Assembly: GCF_947090775.1 (NCBI RefSeq)
Contig: NZ_OX352321.1
Span: 62,001-126,000 of the forward strand
Source: Pseudarthrobacter sp. MM222
Lineage (GTDB): Bacteria; Actinomycetota; Actinomycetes; Actinomycetales; Micrococcaceae
Direction: 5' to 3'
Length of the DNA: 64,000 nucleotides
In this document: piece by piece, positions 60,406 to 64,000 of the stretch
How the letters are laid out: every line of letters starts with the position of its first letter
Position numbering within the stretch: position 1 is the stretch's first letter
Made by a program: the position numbers and the translations under genes
Notes under the pieces: model-generated
The model's input: only the letters and a program-made list of their open reading frames with translations
Databases searched by the model: none
Told to the model about the DNA's origin: nothing

Positions 60406-61416
60406 ATGACCATGCTCACAGTAATTGGCGAGGGCCTCGTCGACGTCGTCCAGCGCTCCTCCGGTATTCAGGCCCATGTGGGCGGAAGCCCCCTCAATGT
60501 TGCGGTAGGGCTGGCGAGGCTGGACCACCCGGTGCAGTTCATCGGCCGCTACGGAAGGGATGCCTACGGCGAAGCGGTGGCGGCGCATCTGCGATCCAGT
60601 TCGGTGCTGCTCCCGGTGGGACCGGACGAGCTTCCCACCAGCGTAGCCACCGCACTGATCGACGACGACGGCGCCGCCAGCTACACCTTCGACCTCGCCT
60701 GGGAGCTGCCCGGCCTCGCGGACCGGCTGCCGTTCATGCTGCAGGGCACCACCCTGCTGCACACAGGGTCGATCGCCACGATGCTCGCCCCCGGCGCCGC
60801 GGACGTGCTGGCCGCCGTCGAGCATGCCCATCCCTCCGTGACCATCAGCTTCGATCCGAACTGCCGCCCCAGCATCATCATGGACGTGGACTACGCGCGC
60901 CGGCAAACCGAAAAGTTCGTCTCTCTTGCCGACGTTGTCAAGGCCTCGGACGAGGACCTGGCCTGGCTCTACCCCGGGGAGGGCCCGCTGGATTCGGCCC
61001 GCCGCTGGCTGTCCCTGGGCGGCTCGGAGGGCCCGGCCCTGGTGGTGGTGACGCGCGGCGCGGAGGGGCCCTGGGGTGTCAACGCCTCCGGCGAAGCCCA
61101 GTTCGCTGCTCCTTCAGTCAATGTGGCGGACACCGTGGGCGCCGGCGATTCCTTCATGGCAGCGCTGCTGTCCGGGGTCGTGGATCTCGGACTCGACGGG
61201 GCCCAGAACCGCAAGGGCCTTCGCGAACTGTCCGCCGACAACCTCCGCGACCTCCTGGCGCGCGCGGCGTGGGCAGCTGCTGTGACGGTGTCGCGCGCCG
61301 GCGCCAACCCGCCAACCCGCGCAGAACTGAACCGGATGGAGCTCGAAGCTCAGGCGTCCCTGCCTGCGGATTCGGGGACCACCGACCCTGAAAGTGCCGA
61401 TCTCCCCATCATCTGA
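60406..61416 (+). CDS. PfkB-family carbohydrate kinase
   Basis: The 336-residue kinase has MLTVIGEGLVDVVQRSS at the start, the GGSPLNVAVGLARLD substrate loop and the catalytic DTVGAGDSFMAALLSG (Asp base about residue 243). Substrate is probably fructose, ribose or a related sugar. Two ATGs (60406, 60412) are possible starts; neither has a strong ribosome-binding site. The PEBP gene follows after 9 bases, so both are one operon. Confidence 0.9.
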   Translation: MTMLTVIGEGLVDVVQRSSGIQAHVGGSPLNVAVGLARLDHPVQFIGRYGRDAYGEAVAAHLRSSSVLLPVGPDELPTSVATALIDDDGAASYTFDLAWELPGLADRLPFMLQGTTLLHTGSIATMLAPGAADVLAAVEHAHPSVTISFDPNCRPSIIMDVDYARRQTEKFVSLADVVKASDEDLAWLYPGEGPLDSARRWLSLGGSEGPALVVVTRGAEGPWGVNASGEAQFAAPSVNVADTVGAGDSFMAALLSGVVDLGLDGAQNRKGLRELSADNLRDLLARAAWAAAVTVSRAGANPPTRAELNRMELEAQASLPADSGTTDPESADLPII

Positions 61417-61425
61417 AAGGCAGCC

Positions 61426-61938
61426 ATGACAAGCCACGACGCCCCGACTTTCCACGTCAGCAGCGGGTCGTTCCAGGACGGCCAAACCCTTCCGGCGCCG
61501 CAGCGCAGCGGCAAGATGCGGGCCGGCGGCCAGGACGAGTCCCCGCAGCTGAGCTGGAGCGGCGCACCGGCCGGAACCCGGAGCTACGCCGTGACCGTGT
61601 TCGATCCGGATGCCCCCGGCCGCGGCGGGTTTTGGCACTGGGCGGTCCTGGACCTCCCGGCCGATGTTACGTCGCTGCCGGCCGGGGCGGGCGCAGAGGG
61701 CGGGCGCGAGCTCCCGCCGGGCGCCCTGCAGCTGAAGAACGACGCCGGCTTCCACGGCTACCTGGGGGCAGCGCCGCCGCCTGGCCATGGTCCGCACCGC
61801 TACGTCGTCACGGTCCACGCCCTCGACGTCGAGCAGTCCGGACTGGACAACCGCACCTCCCCGGCAAGCCTCGAAGCCAAGCTCTCCCGCCACACCCTGG
61901 CCCGGGCCACCCTGACAGGGATCTACGAACGGCATTAG
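61426..61938 (+). CDS. YbhB/YbcL-family (PEBP/Raf kinase inhibitor-like) protein
   Basis: The 170-residue protein has the PEBP signatures [20 protein letters not shown] and [16 protein letters not shown], and the N-terminal [20 protein letters not shown]. Bacterial members are of unknown role; the eukaryotic fold binds phospholipids or phosphorylated ligands. AAAGG lies 6 bases before ATG. Its stop marks the beginning of a repeat-rich region. Confidence 0.9.
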   Translation: MTSHDAPTFHVSSGSFQDGQTLPAPQRSGKMRAGGQDESPQLSWSGAPAGTRSYAVTVFDPDAPGRGGFWHWAVLDLPADVTSLPAGAGAEGGRELPPGALQLKNDAGFHGYLGAAPPPGHGPHRYVVTVHALDVEQSGLDNRTSPASLEAKLSRHTLARATLTGIYERH

Positions 61939-62063
61939 GCGCCGGCACTAAACGCAGCCCGCCCGCGACCGCCCACGCCCGCCCGCGACCGCCCACGCCC
62001 GCCTGCAACCGCCCACGCCGCCTGCAACCGCCCGCGCCGCCTGCAACCGCCCGCGCCCGCCCA

Positions 62064-62131
62064 CGAATTCGCCGGAAGCCTGCGAGTTCGCCGTAACCTT
62101 GCGGCGACTTCGCGCGGTTCCGGCGAGTTCG
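62064..62131. repeat. Nested-palindrome element, copy 1
   Basis: Outer arms CGAATTCGCCGGAA (62064-62077) and TTCCGGCGAGTTCG (62118-62131) pair at 13 of 14 positions. Inner arms GCGAGTTCGCCG and CGGCGACTTCGC pair at 10 of 12. The whole 68 bases can fold into one long hairpin around TAACCTTG. Confidence 0.85.
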
Positions 62132-62256
62132 GCGTCGGCCCGCGCCGCCAGTGCCCGCACCCCCCGCCCGGCCGCCAGTGCCCGCACCCCCCCGCCCGCG
62201 ACCGCCCACGCCGCCTGCAACCGCCCACGCCCGCCCACGAATGCCCCGTCCGCCCA

Positions 62257-62324
62257 CCAATTCGCCGGAAGCCTGCGAGTTCGCCGTAACCTTGCGGCGA
62301 CTTCGCGCGGTTCCGGCGAGTTCG
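62257..62324. repeat. Nested-palindrome element, copy 2
   Basis: The same 68-base element recurs 193 bases after copy 1 and is nearly identical; the 60 bases that follow both copies (CGCGCCGCCAGTGCC and beyond) are also repeated, so the duplicated block is about 125 bases. Confidence 0.85.
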
Positions 62325-62520
62325 ACGTCGGGCCGCGCCGCCAGTGCCTGCACCCCCCCGCCCGGCCGCCAGTGCCCGCACCCCCGCCCGGCCGCCCGAC
62401 GTCGGCCCGGGCCCGACGCCCGCGACCGCACGGCCGTCCAGCGTCGGCCAGCGGCACCGAACGGCACCAGTGCTCGTCCCGCGAGGTACCCCACCGGGTC
62501 CCCGCTCCAGCGCGCCCACG

Positions 62521-62526
62521 TAGACT
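62521..62526 (+). promoter_or_regulatory. -10 box giving a leaderless transcript for the HAD gene
   Basis: TAGACT ends 6 bases before the ATG at 62533. Confidence 0.5.
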
Positions 62527-62532
62527 GGCAGT

Positions 62533-63351
62533 ATGCGGCTGGTAGCAAGTGACATTGACGGAACGATCCTCGGCCACGACGGCAAAATCAGCGACCGCAC
62601 GGTCCGCGCCTTCCATGCCTGCCGCGAAGCCGGGGTGGAACTGGTCTTCGTCACGGGACGCCCGCCGCGCTGGCTACACCCGCTGGAGGACCAGCTGGGG
62701 CACACCGGGACAGTCATCTGCTCCAACGGCGCCGTGGTCTGGGACCTCGAAGCTGACCGGGTGGTTTCGGCCCAGGGCCTGGACCTCGACGCCGTGTTCG
62801 AGACGCGCCGCATCATCCAGCGGATCCGGCCCTCGGCACTGTTCGCCGCTGAAACCCTGACCGGATTCCACCTGGAGCCGGGCTTTATCGAGAACGGTTC
62901 CAGCGAGCTGCTCGCCGAATTTACCCCGGCGCCGCTGCACAGCACGCTCACTGTGAACGATTCCGTGGTGAAGTTCCTCGCCGTCGTGAGAGAGGGCACC
63001 GCGGACGAGTTCCTCGCCGAAGTGACGCCCGCCGTCGCGCATCTGGCCGCGGCGACGCATTCGGCGCCAAACATCGCCCTGCTCGAACTGTCCCTCCCGG
63101 GCGTCAACAAGGCCGTCACGCTCGCCGAGTACGCAGCGTCCCTGGGTATCGAGGCCGGCGACGTGGTGGCGTTCGGGGACATGCCCAACGACATCGAAAT
63201 GCTGCGCTGGGCCGGGGATGGGTACGCGATGGCCAGCGGCCACCCGGAAGCCATCCGCGCGGCCGGCCAACAGGCCCCCCACTTCGACGATGACGGCGTC
63301 GCGCAGATCCTCGAGGCCAAGCTCGCAGCCCTGGGCGTCCGCCTTCCCTGA
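62533..63351 (+). CDS. HAD-family (Cof-type) phosphatase
   Basis: The 272-residue enzyme has HAD motif I LVASDIDGTILGHDGKISD (nucleophile Asp about residue 6), motif II FVTGRPPRW, and motif IV FGDMPNDIEMLRWAG, with a large Cof-type cap between. It is a sugar-phosphate or nucleotide phosphatase. No ribosome-binding site; TAGACT 6 bases upstream suggests a leaderless transcript. Confidence 0.9.
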   Translation: MRLVASDIDGTILGHDGKISDRTVRAFHACREAGVELVFVTGRPPRWLHPLEDQLGHTGTVICSNGAVVWDLEADRVVSAQGLDLDAVFETRRIIQRIRPSALFAAETLTGFHLEPGFIENGSSELLAEFTPAPLHSTLTVNDSVVKFLAVVREGTADEFLAEVTPAVAHLAAATHSAPNIALLELSLPGVNKAVTLAEYAASLGIEAGDVVAFGDMPNDIEMLRWAGDGYAMASGHPEAIRAAGQQAPHFDDDGVAQILEAKLAALGVRLP

Positions 63352-63474
63352 CCGCGGGCCCCGGCCCGCCGGTGCGTGATCACCGGATTCCCAGCTTCCG
63401 GTCAACTGGCGTTCACCTTCGCCTCCTAGGCTGAAATCTCACGACGGACCGTTCAACCGACAGCTGGGGACATC

Positions 63475-63723
63475 ATGGCCAGGCACCGCATTCAACGCAC
63501 CGACGAACCATCACCGCACCGGGTCGAACCCGATCCCCGCTGGAAGAGCCTGCGGCGCGGGGACCGGGTCTCCGTCCGGACGCATCCCGGCTACGAAACC
63601 GGTGGCCTCGTCGATGCCGTCACGGACGACCACACCGTGGTCTGGATAGACCTCGACGGCGGCAGGGGGCGCACCCTGCTGCACATCAGTGACGGCGTCG
63701 AGATCCTTCCGTCCATCTGCTGA
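63475..63723 (+). CDS. Small hypothetical protein
   Basis: The 82-residue protein is basic at its N-terminus and has a beta-rich, SH3-like half: LRRGDRVSVRTHPGYETGGL, then DDHTVVWIDLDGGRGRTLLH. This resembles small KOW/SH3-type barrels, but no family is named. GGGGA lies 9 bases before the ATG. The function is unknown. Confidence 0.65.
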   Translation: MARHRIQRTDEPSPHRVEPDPRWKSLRRGDRVSVRTHPGYETGGLVDAVTDDHTVVWIDLDGGRGRTLLHISDGVEILPSIC

Positions 63724-63754
63724 CCCTTCGGCTGCCGGTGCCCGCGGGCTCCGG

Positions 63755-63760
63755 TACGCT
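63755..63760 (+). promoter_or_regulatory. -10 box giving a leaderless transcript for the GDPD gene
   Basis: TACGCT ends 6 bases before the ATG at 63767. Confidence 0.45.
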
Positions 63761-63766
63761 TCAGGC

Positions 63767-64000
63767 ATGAACACGCCGCTCCTCCCGTACTTCTCCGCCG
63801 GCGGAGCCGCCGAAGCACCCCTCGCCTTGGCTCACCGCGGCTTCTCCCGGGAGGGCCTGGAAAACTCCATGGCCGCGTTCGGCGCCGCCGTGGATCTCGG
63901 CTTCCGGCATCTTGAGACGGACGTGCACACCACGGCCGACGGCGCGCTGCTGCTGTTCCACGACGAGGTCCTGGATCGGATCACGGATGGCAACGGACGA
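63767..64000 (+). CDS. Glycerophosphodiester phosphodiesterase (5' part, cut by window edge)
   Basis: The visible 78 residues begin a GDPD TIM barrel: LALAHRGFSREGLENSMAAF carries the catalytic His and Glu region, and FRHLETDVHTTADGALLLFH the metal-binding Glu and Asp plus the following HDE. The family usually has 240-270 residues, so about two thirds are missing. It hydrolyses glycerophosphodiesters to glycerol-3-phosphate and an alcohol. The frame is open to the last base. Confidence 0.88.
   Translation, partial: MNTPLLPYFSAGGAAEAPLALAHRGFSREGLENSMAAFGAAVDLGFRHLETDVHTTADGALLLFHDEVLDRITDGNGR

Larger units (their letters stand above)
61939..62532. repeat. C-rich repeat region without genes
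   Basis: The region is 75-80 percent G+C with strong strand asymmetry (C-rich plus strand). It begins with degenerate tandem units of about 18-20 bases such as CGCCTGCAACCGCCCGCGC (about 61960-62060), then two copies of a 68-base nested palindrome with long flanking direct repeats, ending in further CCCGCCCGGCCGCCAGTGCC units. All open frames crossing it are simple-sequence artefacts. Confidence 0.85.

Noticed and set aside
61939..62532. C-rich repeats as a CRISPR array or a Pro/Arg-rich protein gene
   Set aside because: Repeat lengths and spacers are irregular, no cas gene is present, and all three plus frames show simple-sequence composition.
1..64000. tRNA, rRNA, prophage or integrated element
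   Set aside because: I saw no tRNA-like GTTCGANNC stems with acceptor pairing, no rRNA segment, no integrase, portal or capsid gene, and no att-type flanking repeat; a computed scan could still find a small RNA.

Overview
The window is a high-GC, densely coded chromosomal segment of an actinobacterium. The codon bias, SulP/NhaA/PPK2/Usp/ANTAR gene set and short leaderless promoters fit an Arthrobacter/Pseudarthrobacter-type Micrococcaceae genome; that assignment is inferred from gene content and no rRNA or tRNA marker is present. I see no prophage, complete insertion sequence, CRISPR array or replication origin.

Layout. 1-7.3 kb: a LacI regulator (cut by the window edge) with tandem operators, then a FadR/GntR regulator divergent from an operon pxpA - MHS transporter - pxpB/pxpC fusion - biotin carboxylase/BCCP. 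Together the last two proteins have every domain of a urea-carboxylase-like enzyme. 7.5-13.2 kb: small stress or hypothetical genes, including a TetR regulator whose operator recurs in front of itself and two unknown genes. 13.2-16 kb: an arsenic operon (acr3-arsC-dinB) divergent from arsR, followed by a GNAT remnant. 16-24.5 kb: dehydrogenase, two decayed genes, PPK2, two universal stress proteins with a DosR-like box, and a pair of paralogous ~80-residue unknown proteins. 23.5-28.2 kb: a nitrogen locus (MetX-like hydrolase, type III glutamine synthetase, TetR, Amt) tied together by four TTTCGATA-type operators. 28.4-36.2 kb: SelO, PaiB, an EamA exporter and a MocR regulator whose start codons overlap on opposite strands, an EAL phosphodiesterase, ABM, DUF6919 and an aromatase/cyclase-like protein.

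36.4-49.8 kb: an organosulfur-type cluster with two paralogous family-3 binding lipoproteins, ABC permease and ATPase, three flavin monooxygenases (one frameshifted), an FAD/NAD(P)-binding protein, a GNAT and a short LacI protein, with a TPP enzyme inserted. Its composition recalls the ytm/yxe S-alkylcysteine salvage operons of Bacillus. 49.8-64 kb: BASS and SulP transporters, a phosphatase ending in a tandem repeat, a (p)ppGpp synthetase-like protein, CBS and DUF2795 proteins, NhaA with a C-terminal Ca-binding-like motif, an MBL-rhodanese fusion, a PfkB kinase, a PEBP protein, a 600-base C-rich repeat block with two copies of a nested palindrome, a HAD phosphatase and a GDPD gene cut by the right edge.

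Two themes recur: self-contained regulator/operator circuits that can be read directly from repeated palindromes, and leaderless starts, where a TANNNT hexamer ends exactly 6-7 bases before the start codon in at least seven genes.
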